Shown here: piece by piece, positions 1-6,043 of the stretch | How positions within the stretch are numbered: position 1 is the stretch's first letter | How the letters are laid out: every line of letters begins with the position of its first letter | DNA from: Alphaproteobacteria bacterium | Lineage (GTDB): Bacteria > Pseudomonadota > Alphaproteobacteria > Rs-D84 | Direction: 5' to 3' | DNA length: 6,210 bases | Assembly (NCBI GenBank): GCA_016301865.1 | Contig: JAEDOP010000048.1 | Location: forward strand, 1 to 6,210 | Notes under the pieces: generated by a model | What the model was told of the DNA's origin: nothing | The model's database searches: none | The model's input: the letters and a program-made list of their open reading frames with translations, nothing else | Translations under genes and position numbers: made by a program

Positions 1-717
1 CCCAACATTATATATTGGCGCACCACCGGTAATTTCCGCCAACACCCACGGCCGCCCCAACAATCCGCGCCCAATCATCGCCCCCGCATAGCCCAATTTA
101 TGAACCGCGTTAACATCATCTGCGGTCTTTATGTCACCATTTGCGATAATTGGAATCGGCGCATCTGACACATCTGGATGAACCGCATTCCCCAGATATA
201 ACTGCGCCCGCGTTCGCCCATGCAATGCCGCAAACCGCACACCAGCATCCGCCGCAATATCAATCAAATCGCGCCAATCCCGATTATCATCATCCCATCC
301 CAGCCGTGTTTTAATTGACACCGGAATATCAACCGCCCGCACAACGGCACGCATAATTTTCCCCGCCAACGCATGATCCCGCATTAAATGCGCCCCCGCG
401 CCGGCGCGTGTCGCCACCTTGGGCACAGGACAGCCCATATTTATATCAATCCATTTTGCCCCCGCATCCGCCAGGATTCGCGCCGCATCCGCCATTAACC
501 CCACATCCGCGCCAAAGATTTGCGCCCCAACATTGCCTTCGTCCGCATAGTTATCAAAATTCCGCAGGCAATTTTTATGCGCCCCCACCAATGAATGACA
601 CGAAATCATTTCTGTCACAATCGGCGCATTTGGGGAAAATTCACGAATGACGCGTCGAAACGGCCGGTCTGTAATCCCAGCCAATGGCGCAGCAAAAATT
701 TGATTATCACTAAACAT
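1..717 (-). CDS. dusB: tRNA-dihydrouridine synthase, DusB-like (3' end outside window)
   Basis: An open frame runs without a stop from the ATG at 717-715 to the window edge (239 codons seen; full-length family members are about 310-340). The enzyme reduces uridine to dihydrouridine in tRNA using FMN and NADPH, in the cytosol. Seen in the translation: the N-terminal AAPLAGITDRPFR strand of the TIM barrel (residues 9-21), the signature DINMGCPVPKV (91-101) with the catalytic Cys96, an SIKTRLGW segment (134-141) whose Lys136 is the expected FMN contact, HGRT (166-169), and the FMN-phosphate loops IANGDI (191-196) and GRGLLGRPW (217-225). The motifs match DusB better than DusA, but assignment to a subfamily is inference. 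No Shine-Dalgarno sequence precedes the ATG; a promoter on the minus strand ends 7 bases upstream, so the mRNA may be leaderless. The gene is divergent from the FtsB-like gene. What lies downstream of it is not visible. Confidence 0.95.
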   Translation of the reverse strand, partial: MFSDNQIFAAPLAGITDRPFRRVIREFSPNAPIVTEMISCHSLVGAHKNCLRNFDNYADEGNVGAQIFGADVGLMADAARILADAGAKWIDINMGCPVPKVATRAGAGAHLMRDHALAGKIMRAVVRAVDIPVSIKTRLGWDDDNRDWRDLIDIAADAGVRFAALHGRTRAQLYLGNAVHPDVSDAPIPIIANGDIKTADDVNAVHKLGYAGAMIGRGLLGRPWVLAEITGGAPIYNVG

Positions 718-729
718 TTATGATATAAT
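700..729 (+). promoter_or_regulatory. sigma-70-type promoter of the FtsB-like gene
   Basis: The -35 is TTGATT (700-705), followed by an 18-base spacer and a perfect -10 TATAAT (724-729). The -10 is preceded by TG one base away (721-722), which makes an extended -10. The predicted transcription start is about 736-737, on the ATG at 737. The -35 lies inside the first codons of dus. The element is seen directly; its activity is inferred. Confidence 0.7.
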
Positions 730-753
730 GCCATCCATGAATGAAAAAATCAA
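725..753 (-). promoter_or_regulatory. sigma-70-type promoter of dus, overlapping the ftsB promoter
   Basis: Read on the minus strand, the -35 is TTGATT (753-748), followed by a 17-base spacer and the -10 CATTAT (730-725). TG sits one base upstream of the -10 (732-733), giving an extended -10. Seven bases separate the -10 from the dus ATG at 717, so transcription should start on or beside the A of the start codon. Its -10 overlaps the TATAAT of the plus-strand promoter, and its -35 lies within the start of the FtsB-like gene. Confidence 0.6.
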
Positions 754-1063
754 AAATTTATTTCGTTTTTTAGGTTCTGCCTGGTCTGGTGGCGGGCGCG
801 GCAAACTGGGCATTATTTTGGCATTATTTGCCGGATTTATGTTCATCGGTATGTTTTGGGGCGATGTCAGCATCCAGCGTTTCGGATACAACGTATGGCA
901 ACTGGGCAACGAACGTGAACAACTGGCGTCTGAACAACAGACCATGAACGAATTACACCGCCACATTGAATTGTTACAAAATTACAGTCCCGACTATGTC
1001 GAAGAATTGGGCCTAAAATACCTGAACATTGGCGACCCACATGTCAAGATTCTAAAAATTTAA
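737..1063 (+). CDS. ftsB: FtsB/DivIC-like septum formation initiator protein
   Basis: A 108-residue bitopic membrane protein of the DivIC/FtsB family. In this family the protein joins FtsL and FtsQ in the periplasm and helps activate septal cell-wall synthesis. Seen: a short basic cytoplasmic tail, one hydrophobic segment at residues 23-41, a polar coiled-coil-prone stretch rich in Glu, Gln and Leu at about 52-82, and the C-terminal family block SPDYVEELGLKYLNIGDP (84-101), which resembles the usual PDYvEElAR-LgmvkpGE. Length fits the family (about 90-120). I chose the ATG at 737. The in-frame ATG at 728 lies on the last two bases of the TATAAT box, so it would probably not be transcribed; using it would add Met-Pro-Ser. 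Neither ATG has a Shine-Dalgarno sequence, which suits a leaderless message. The gene stands alone, ending in a hairpin terminator. In many alphaproteobacteria the family gene sits near eno or pdhA, which is not the case here. Confidence 0.85.
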   Translation: MNEKIKNLFRFLGSAWSGGGRGKLGIILALFAGFMFIGMFWGDVSIQRFGYNVWQLGNEREQLASEQQTMNELHRHIELLQNYSPDYVEELGLKYLNIGDPHVKILKI

Positions 1064-1085
1064 TCCCGCATTTGCGGGATTTTTT
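1063..1085. terminator. bidirectional rho-independent terminator between ftsB and tspO
   Basis: ATCCCGC (1063-1069) pairs with GCGGGAT (1074-1080) around a four-base loop, and a run of six T follows (1080-1085). The stem begins on the last base of the ftsB stop codon. On the minus strand the same stem is followed by TAAATTTTTAG, so it can also end the convergent tspO transcript, whose stop lies three bases away. Confidence 0.9.
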
Positions 1086-1087
1086 CA

Positions 1088-1564
1088 TCAGTTCAAAATT
1101 AAAATCGTGCCATTTAAATACGCTGCGAATATCAGCCACGCAACATACGGCCACACCAGATATGATGCCGCCCGGCTGATTGGTTTGAACGCAATCGCCA
1201 TCCAGAACGCCACCCCAACCAGTGCCACCACACAAATCATCGCCCAACCAACCATATGCAGGCCAAAGAACAGATAACTCCACAACGTATTCAAAATCAT
1301 CTGAACAATAAACAGCGTATATGCCGTCGCCTTGTTCTGGCGCGTTTTGCCACTGCGCATAATTAAATACAGCGCAATCCCCAACAGAGTGTATAAAATC
1401 AGCCACGCGATACTAAACACCCACCCATTTGGGGTCAAAACCGACTGCGCCAATCCATTATACCAATCGTTTACGCCCGGAATAATTGGTGAAAAGAATC
1501 CACCAAAAATCCCCGGTATAAACGAAATCACAATTGCCAAAACAAATGTCAAAAATTTTTTCAT
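1088..1564 (-). CDS. tspO: TspO/MBR family tryptophan-rich sensory membrane protein
   Basis: A 158-residue protein with five predicted membrane helices, the usual size of bacterial TspO. Family members bind porphyrins and sterol-like ligands. In Rhodobacter the protein sits in the outer membrane and modulates tetrapyrrole-dependent gene expression; its role here is unknown. Seen: helix 1 (residues 5-25), then the loop and helix 2 block WYNGLAQSVLTPNGWVF (34-50) with AWLILYTLLGIAL (53-65), helix 3 with LNTLWSYLFFG (91-101), helix 4 (about 104-127), and helix 5 with the hallmark PYVAWLIFAAYLN ending in ILN (139-158). The family's usual KP and PP pairs in the first loop read QS and PN here, so the ligand loop is somewhat divergent. 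The start is supported by a GGGAGGAA ribosome site about 5 bases upstream. Transcription is monocistronic, from the extended -10 at 1588-1596 to the shared terminator at 1063-1085. Confidence 0.92.
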   Translation of the reverse strand: MKKFLTFVLAIVISFIPGIFGGFFSPIIPGVNDWYNGLAQSVLTPNGWVFSIAWLILYTLLGIALYLIMRSGKTRQNKATAYTLFIVQMILNTLWSYLFFGLHMVGWAMICVVALVGVAFWMAIAFKPISRAASYLVWPYVAWLIFAAYLNGTILILN

Positions 1565-1587
1565 TATTTCCTCCCTTTACATCACCC

Positions 1588-1596
1588 AGTATATCA
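1588..1596 (-). promoter_or_regulatory. extended -10 promoter of tspO
   Basis: On the minus strand the sequence reads TGA followed by TATACT, an extended -10 element. No good -35 is present at 17-18 bases; that region is a G-rich run instead. The predicted transcription start is near 1581. This gives a leader of about 17 bases that contains the GGGAGG ribosome site. Confidence 0.55.
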
Positions 1597-1601
1597 CACC
1601 G

Positions 1602-1631
1602 CCCCCCACCCCGCCCCAGGAACGATTCCCC
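1602..1631 (-). other. G-tract cluster, possible G-quadruplex, upstream of the tspO -10
   Basis: The minus strand carries four G tracts: 4 G (1631-1628), 4 G (1617-1614), 4 G (1612-1609) and 6 G (1607-1602), with loops of 10, 1 and 1 bases. This occupies the place of a -35 box and lies between the tRNA terminator and the tspO -10. The tracts are seen directly. Folding into a quadruplex is inference and is weakened by the 10-base loop. Confidence 0.4.
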
Positions 1632-1640
1632 AAAACACTG

Positions 1641-1670
1641 CAAAACAAAACCGCCGCAATCGCGACGGTT
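1641..1670 (-). terminator. rho-independent terminator of tRNA-Arg
   Basis: On the minus strand AACCGTCGC (1670-1662), the loop GATT, and GCGGCGGTT (1657-1649) form a nine-pair stem with one G-U pair. It is followed by the T-rich tail TTTTGTTTTG (1650-1641). It begins seven bases after the CCA end of the tRNA. Confidence 0.85.
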
Positions 1671-1676
1671 AAATTC

Positions 1677-1753
1677 TGGCACGCCCTGGGGGATTCGAAC
1701 CCTCGACCTGCAGATTAGAAATCTGATGCTCTATCCAGCTGAGCTAAGGGCGC
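1677..1753 (-). tRNA. tRNA-Arg(UCU)
   Basis: A 77-base cloverleaf with encoded CCA. Acceptor stem GCGCCCT pairs with AGGGCGT (1747-1753 with 1681-1687, one G-U pair), and the discriminator is G. The D arm is GCTC/GAGC with a nine-base loop containing GG. The anticodon loop TTTCTAA gives anticodon UCU (1717-1719), which reads AGA and AGG. The T loop is TTCGAAT. It closely resembles Escherichia coli argU in acceptor, D arm and length. Two stem positions do not pair: U27 with C43 at the top of the anticodon stem, and A50 with C64 in the T stem. It is transcribed alone, with its own promoter and terminator. Confidence 0.96.
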
Positions 1754-1763
1754 AACGCCACCT

Positions 1764-1791
1764 ATTTTATACTATTTTTTATAAAATTCAA
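1764..1791 (-). promoter_or_regulatory. promoter of tRNA-Arg
   Basis: On the minus strand TTGAAT (1791-1786), a 16-base spacer and TAAAAT (1769-1764) lie in an AT-rich stretch. The predicted start near 1757 is a few bases before the mature 5' end at 1753. There is no clear terminator between the HdeD-like gene and this promoter, so read-through into the tRNA is also possible. Confidence 0.6.
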
Positions 1792-1819
1792 GCCCCCAGC
1801 CCAATTAGACACAAAACAA

Positions 1820-2449
1820 TCAGTCAAGAACAGCCTTTTTCAATCTGCGCAATTCAAAAAACATATAAATATCTGCGAACGCGTACAAAATCAGCATCAC
1901 TGCCAGATATATTACCATCGCAACCGCACCTGCCACGGGAAAGAACATCAATATCACCGCCATTCCCAGCAATATAACAGACATAATCAGATTAAATATC
2001 CAATGACCGAATCGCGCCCGTGCCATATTAATTGCAAATAACAAAGCGCGCACCGCCTTGAACATAAACAATATTATAAACACATAGGACAAACCAACTA
2101 TTGACCCCATTGGATACGCACAGAACAATACACCAACCACAACATTAATCAGTCCAAACAATACATCTTGCCAGCCACCACCATATTCACGCGATGCAAT
2201 TAGTCCCGCGATTGTACGATACAGCCCAAATAACACCAACGCACCACCAAACACCAGCGTCATTATCGTTAACAAGCCCACTGGTTTCCATAACATCAGC
2301 CCCCCCATAACGATAAATAACAAAGCCTCGCACACCAGCATCGGCGCGGCACGATCATACAGCCGTTGCACCCCACGAACAACAGAACAGTCTGCAACAC
2401 GCTTTTGCTTCTTGGTCTTTTTTATTGTTTTATTTTCTTTTTCTGCCAT
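1820..2449 (-). CDS. HdeD family (DUF308) inner-membrane protein
   Basis: A 209-residue protein with a Lys-rich cytoplasmic N-terminus (residues 1-17) and six predicted membrane helices at about 36-53, 58-84, 94-112, 117-140, 149-170 and 173-197. Helices come in pairs with the spacing typical of HdeD/DUF308: a Gly-rich helix, a short turn with Pro (KP 55-56, YP 112-113, FP 170-171), then a second helix starting about two to nine residues later. HdeD is an acid-resistance-associated membrane protein in Escherichia coli. Its molecular function is not known and cannot be told here, so I assign the family only. The start is supported by GGGAGG five bases upstream (2460-2455). The gene is flanked by the tRNA-Arg promoter downstream and an AT-rich promoter region with an inverted repeat upstream. 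No hairpin terminator is visible after the stop. Confidence 0.8.
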   Translation of the reverse strand: MAEKENKTIKKTKKQKRVADCSVVRGVQRLYDRAAPMLVCEALLFIVMGGLMLWKPVGLLTIMTLVFGGALVLFGLYRTIAGLIASREYGGGWQDVLFGLINVVVGVLFCAYPMGSIVGLSYVFIILFMFKAVRALLFAINMARARFGHWIFNLIMSVILLGMAVILMFFPVAGAVAMVIYLAVMLILYAFADIYMFFELRRLKKAVLD

Positions 2450-2490
2450 TTTATCCTCCCTTGATTATATATTGGCACAAATACCCAGAT

Positions 2491-2496
2491 ATTATA
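2491..2496 (-). promoter_or_regulatory. likely -10 box of the HdeD-like gene
   Basis: TATAAT on the minus strand at 2496-2491 would start transcription near 2484 and give a leader of about 35 bases. Two other TATAAT hexamers lie nearby (2509-2504 and 2469-2464). The latter is too close to the ribosome site at 2460 to serve easily. No convincing -35 is seen, so the choice is tentative. Confidence 0.35.
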
Positions 2497-2504
2497 TACT
2501 ATAA

Positions 2505-2533
2505 TTATAAAAAATAATAGTTATTTTTTATAA
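2505..2533. repeat. perfect A/T-only inverted repeat between the tolC-like and hdeD-like genes
   Basis: Two 13-base arms made only of A and T (2505-2517 and 2521-2533) are exact reverse complements separated by three bases (TAG). The repeat starts four bases after the stop of the TolC-like gene and lies just upstream of the proposed HdeD-gene -10. It could be a weak terminator of the export operon or a protein-binding operator for the HdeD-like gene. The symmetry is certain, the function is not. Confidence 0.8.
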
Positions 2534-2537
2534 CATT

Positions 2538-3809
2538 TTAATCTGCCACCAACCCCAGATTTTCTGGGGTCAAATCCCCCATCGACGCCAATACCGCAAA
2601 GAACGCGGCAATTCGCGCATGTTTGGCACGCGTGTGCGCCACACGCGAATTCAGTAATTCTTGTTTCGCATTCAGCACATCCAGCACCGTCCGCCGCCCA
2701 TGCGCCTGACCGTCGCGCACCCCATCCAGCGCAGCCTTATTCGCATCAACACTGGCCAGGGTCGCATTAATCGCATATTCCTGGGATTGATATATATTCC
2801 ATGCTGCGTTCAGGTTTTCCACCACAACCCGTCGTGCGTTTATAATCTGTTCATGAATACCGGCAATATTTGCACGCACCCGATCCGCATTGGCAAATGC
2901 ATTCCCCCGGTCATACAACGGTACACGCAGATATACGCCAATCCGACTGTCTGTTATATCATCCAGAAACGGCACATTATCCACCTGTTGTACCGCACCA
3001 CGCACATCAATCGACGGCAACATAGATTTATATGCGATTTTTATGTTTTCACGGGTGGCGAATTCCTGGGCATCTAATGCCCGCAACACTGGATGATTTC
3101 GCAACGCATATTCTGTGGCATCACGCACAGATTCCGGAAACAAATCAGCAACGCGTGCCAAATCAATATCAACAAATTCCGCCGGCACATTACCATATAT
3201 ACGCCGAAACACTTCGATTGCGTTTTCATACTGTGCCACCGCATCCACAGTACCATATCGCGCCATTTCCAGACGCGCCGACGCCTGGGCAACATCTGTC
3301 TGGGTTGATTTTCCAACATCCGCCGCATCGCGTACAAACGCATAATATTCACCCAACACGCGTTCATTGTTCCGGTTCAAATCCATAACCGCACGCGCAT
3401 TTAACACTTCTATATATGCGTTTATCGCACTCATCAGAACATCTTGTTCAATCGCGCGCAAATTCGCACGCACCGCGTCATATTGCAACTGGGCCCCACG
3501 TACCTGGGCAAACATCGCCCCGCCCTGGAAAACATTTTGCTGAAATTCTAATCCATACTGCATTGGCGCATAATCAAAATCATACCCCAGTGCCGTTGTC
3601 CGTGCCATCCCAACATTACCTGTTATCCCCAAATATGGTTGCAGTTCCGTCTTGGACGCATCAACGCCGGCACGCGCTGCGTCTAAATCCGCCCGTCCCT
3701 GACCAATAACGGGATTGGTATCATACACATATTGCAATTCAGAATACATATTTCCCCGCGCCCCATTGGCAACCAATATCAATGTAATAAAATATATAAA
3801 TCTTTTCAT
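2538..3809 (-). CDS. TolC-family outer-membrane efflux protein
   Basis: A 423-residue outer-membrane factor; trimers form a channel and periplasmic tunnel that carry substrates out of the cell from an inner-membrane pump. Seen: a signal peptide (residues 1 to about 19, hydrophobic FIYFITLILVANG) and two OEP repeats. Repeat 1 spans about 30-215, with NPVIGQGRADLDAARAGV (32-49), QNVFQGG (91-97) and VGKSTQTDVAQASARL (165-180). Repeat 2 spans about 235-410, with HPVLRALDAQ (239-248), VPLYDRGN (296-303) and GRRTVLDVLNAKQELLNSRV (371-390). These are the usual family blocks, and the length is typical. It starts 15 bases after the stop of the second permease, so it is the last gene of the export operon. 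The ribosome site is atypical: a run of seven G, not AGGAGG, lies six bases before the ATG. There is no Cys after the signal peptide, so it is not a lipoprotein of the OprM/NodT type. Confidence 0.93.
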   Translation of the reverse strand: MKRFIYFITLILVANGARGNMYSELQYVYDTNPVIGQGRADLDAARAGVDASKTELQPYLGITGNVGMARTTALGYDFDYAPMQYGLEFQQNVFQGGAMFAQVRGAQLQYDAVRANLRAIEQDVLMSAINAYIEVLNARAVMDLNRNNERVLGEYYAFVRDAADVGKSTQTDVAQASARLEMARYGTVDAVAQYENAIEVFRRIYGNVPAEFVDIDLARVADLFPESVRDATEYALRNHPVLRALDAQEFATRENIKIAYKSMLPSIDVRGAVQQVDNVPFLDDITDSRIGVYLRVPLYDRGNAFANADRVRANIAGIHEQIINARRVVVENLNAAWNIYQSQEYAINATLASVDANKAALDGVRDGQAHGRRTVLDVLNAKQELLNSRVAHTRAKHARIAAFFAVLASMGDLTPENLGLVAD

Positions 3810-3815
3810 ATATCG

Positions 3816-3822
3816 CCCCCCC
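3816..3822 (-). repeat. G7 tract serving as the ribosome site of the tolC-like gene
   Basis: Seven consecutive G on the minus strand, six bases before the ATG at 3809, occupy the Shine-Dalgarno position within the 15-base gap after the permease stop. It can pair partly with the anti-SD CCUCC. As a homopolymer it could also change length by slippage. Confidence 0.5.
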
Positions 3823-3824
3823 GT

Positions 3825-4925
3825 TTACAAAGTCGTCTTGAACCGCCGCAATGCCACAGCCCAAATAACCGCACCCGCCACCACCATCGCCCCAGCGTGT
3901 CGCACAAAGTACAGCCAATCGGGCCCTTTTAGCATAATATTGCGCACCAGAAACGAATAATGACTTAATGGATTTATATAACTTATCCAGCGCAAAACAA
4001 TTGGCATGTTTTCCGTTGATATAATCGCCCCCGATAACATCAGCGACAAAAACGCCACGATAATCAGTCCCAACATCGCCTGTTGCTGGGTTTGCGTGTA
4101 TGTCGCCAACCAAACCCCAATACCACACGCCGGCACACAAAACACCAAAAACGCCAACAAGAACATAAACTGCGCCCCAACAAACGGCACACCAAATATT
4201 AAAATCCCCGCAATTACAATCGTCAGCATTACTACAAAAGACACCACTACATATGGCAAAACCTTGCCCAGGATAATATCATATTTTGATACTGGCGCCG
4301 ATATCAACGTTTCCATCGTACCTGATTCTTTTTCCTTGGTAATCGACACCGAAATCAATATCAACAACGCCAAGAAAACCAAAATCGCCACCATTGACGG
4401 CACCATAAAAAACTTAGTATTTAATTGCGGATTAAACAGCACCCGCACATTAAAATCGATTGGCCGACGTCCCACCCAATGCGTTTCATCCGCCAACACA
4501 CGCGCAATTATGGCGCGCAAATATGCCTCAATACTGTGCGCCTTTAATATATTCATAGAATCAATCAGTATTTGAATTTCTGCACCGCCACGCACCAAAC
4601 TGCGTGTTAGGCCACCGTCCGGCATAACAATCGCGACATCTGCCGCACCACTTTGCACCGAATCCACCGCCGCCCGGTTCGCGTCCACACCCGCATCAAC
4701 AAAGAACCCCGAACCAATCGCCCGATTATAAATCCGTTCCGCCACAACATCATTTGGTGCACTTTTTATAACCAACCGCAAATTATCCGCCTGAAACGTA
4801 ATTGCCCCCGACAATAAAACCATCTGAACCACAGGCATAATCAACACCGCCACCATCAGCACTGGCGACCGCAACAGCGCAATTATTTCTTTTTTGAAAA
4901 ATCCGTACAGCACGCCCAATTTCAT
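3825..4925 (-). CDS. ABC-2 type exporter permease, second subunit
   Basis: A 366-residue inner-membrane permease of the ABC-2 family (YbhR/YbhS/YhhJ-like architecture). Seen: helix 1 (residues 22-42) after a short amphipathic N-terminus, a large periplasmic domain (about 43-174), then five helices at about 175-195, 223-245, 252-274, 284-303 and 340-358. The family signature TKEKESGTMETLISAP (196-211) follows helix 2. It should pair with the preceding permease and be driven by the upstream ATPase. The start overlaps the stop of that gene by ATGA (4922-4925). The Shine-Dalgarno match is weak (AAAAGG about 9-10 bases upstream), so translational coupling is likely. The two permeases share the layout and the blocks FNP.LN..(W/F)F.VP and FGVPFVGA, so they are paralogs from an old duplication. 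The substrate is unknown; family members export drugs, lipids or polysaccharide-like molecules. Confidence 0.92.
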   Translation of the reverse strand: MKLGVLYGFFKKEIIALLRSPVLMVAVLIMPVVQMVLLSGAITFQADNLRLVIKSAPNDVVAERIYNRAIGSGFFVDAGVDANRAAVDSVQSGAADVAIVMPDGGLTRSLVRGGAEIQILIDSMNILKAHSIEAYLRAIIARVLADETHWVGRRPIDFNVRVLFNPQLNTKFFMVPSMVAILVFLALLILISVSITKEKESGTMETLISAPVSKYDIILGKVLPYVVVSFVVMLTIVIAGILIFGVPFVGAQFMFLLAFLVFCVPACGIGVWLATYTQTQQQAMLGLIIVAFLSLMLSGAIISTENMPIVLRWISYINPLSHYSFLVRNIMLKGPDWLYFVRHAGAMVVAGAVIWAVALRRFKTTL

Positions 4926-6043
4926 TCCAGCGACCTTTTAAACCGAAACACACTTAACACCAATATCACCAACGCCTGGACCGCCAACACCGCGTACAGC
5001 CACCAAATATCGAAAAACAAACTGCCCTTTAAAAATTGGTCGCGCGTTATATCCATATAGAACCGCGCCGGAAATATCGACGACACAATCCGATATCCAC
5101 GCGACATGTATTCAATCGGAAACACAAAACCTGATAAAATCACCGTCGGCAACAGACCAATTATCGCGGCGTATTGGATGGCAACCTCTTGCCGTTTGGT
5201 GGACACCGATATCAGCAACCCAATCGCCAAATACCCTAATATAAACAGCCACGTTCCAAATATTAACTGCCAATATGCGCCGACAAACGGCACACCAAAA
5301 ACAATTCGTGCAATGATAAACACCAACACAAATCCAACAAAACTAAGTACAGCATACGGCGCAACCTTGCCCACAATAATATCCAGACGCGTTGCCGGCG
5401 TCGACAACAGCATTTCCATAGACCCCCGTTCCCATTCCCGACATATGGTCAACGTTGTCAACATAATCGCCACCAGCGCAATTATCACCGCGCTTAATCC
5501 CGGCACTGCAAACCACCGCGAATTCAGTTCCGGATTAAACAGATATCGCACCTTGTACTGGGGATTTTGTTGCGTCATATTTACCGGCACATCCCAGATT
5601 TTAAAATACGCATTTTGATTTATCGTATTCAGATAATTAGACACCGACGACATTGTTGAACTTTCGGTTCCATCAACCAAAACCTGTACCAACGCACCAC
5701 CACTCATAATATCCTTTTCAAAGCCGGGGTGCACAACCAACCCCACACGCGCCCGCCCCGCCACAATATCATCATAAATATCATCTGGGTTTGCGATATC
5801 ATACGGCTTGAAATAATCAGAACTGCCAAATGTTTCGACTAATTTTCGTGATGCGCTGGTTTTATCAGCGTCAAAATACTCCATATCAATTGATTTAATA
5901 TTGAACTCAATCGAGCTGCCCAGTATCAGAACAATCGCCAACGGCAACATCAACGCCATCATCAACGTAAATGGATCACGCCAGATATGTTTAAATTCTT
6001 TGAAAAATATTGCCCGCGTTCTGCGCCATGAAAATATTTTCAT
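4922..6043 (-). CDS. ABC-2 type exporter permease, first subunit
   Basis: A 373-residue inner-membrane permease with the same layout as its neighbour: helix 1 at about 25-45, a periplasmic domain at about 46-176, and helices at about 177-200, 228-249, 258-279, 286-310 and 345-367. It carries the ABC-2 signature REWERGSMEMLLSTP (202-216) and FNPELNSRWFAVPG (169-182). I chose the ATG at 6043. An in-frame ATG at 6112 would add 23 residues, but those are the out-of-frame reading of the end of the ATPase gene. The ATG at 6043 forms an ATGA overlap with the ATPase stop and has AAGGGGA about seven bases upstream. It works with the downstream permease and the upstream ATPase in one exporter; the cargo is unknown. 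Confidence 0.93.
   Translation of the reverse strand: MKIFSWRRTRAIFFKEFKHIWRDPFTLMMALMLPLAIVLILGSSIEFNIKSIDMEYFDADKTSASRKLVETFGSSDYFKPYDIANPDDIYDDIVAGRARVGLVVHPGFEKDIMSGGALVQVLVDGTESSTMSSVSNYLNTINQNAYFKIWDVPVNMTQQNPQYKVRYLFNPELNSRWFAVPGLSAVIIALVAIMLTTLTICREWERGSMEMLLSTPATRLDIIVGKVAPYAVLSFVGFVLVFIIARIVFGVPFVGAYWQLIFGTWLFILGYLAIGLLISVSTKRQEVAIQYAAIIGLLPTVILSGFVFPIEYMSRGYRIVSSIFPARFYMDITRDQFLKGSLFFDIWWLYAVLAVQALVILVLSVFRFKRSLE

Noticed and set aside
408..650. A Pro/His-rich 80-codon frame on the plus strand
   Set aside because: It lies opposite the dus gene, whose frame is open across the whole region with all family motifs; the Pro-rich composition is the antisense of its Gly/Ala/GCG codons.
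1677..1753. tRNA-Arg as an integration site for a mobile element
   Set aside because: No integrase, direct repeat of the tRNA 3' end or change of gene style is visible on either side.
1534..1977. A 147-codon plus-strand frame across the tRNA region
   Set aside because: It runs over the tRNA-Arg, its terminator and promoter, and the ends of two real genes, and has no recognisable protein features.
2661..3388. Several overlapping plus-strand frames
   Set aside because: All are shadows of the TolC-like gene.
4006..4575. A 189-codon open frame on the plus strand
   Set aside because: It is antisense to the second permease, has no ribosome site, and its composition mirrors the codons of the real gene.
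5106..5618. A 170-codon open frame on the plus strand
   Set aside because: It is antisense to the first permease, whose motifs and helices account for the whole stretch.
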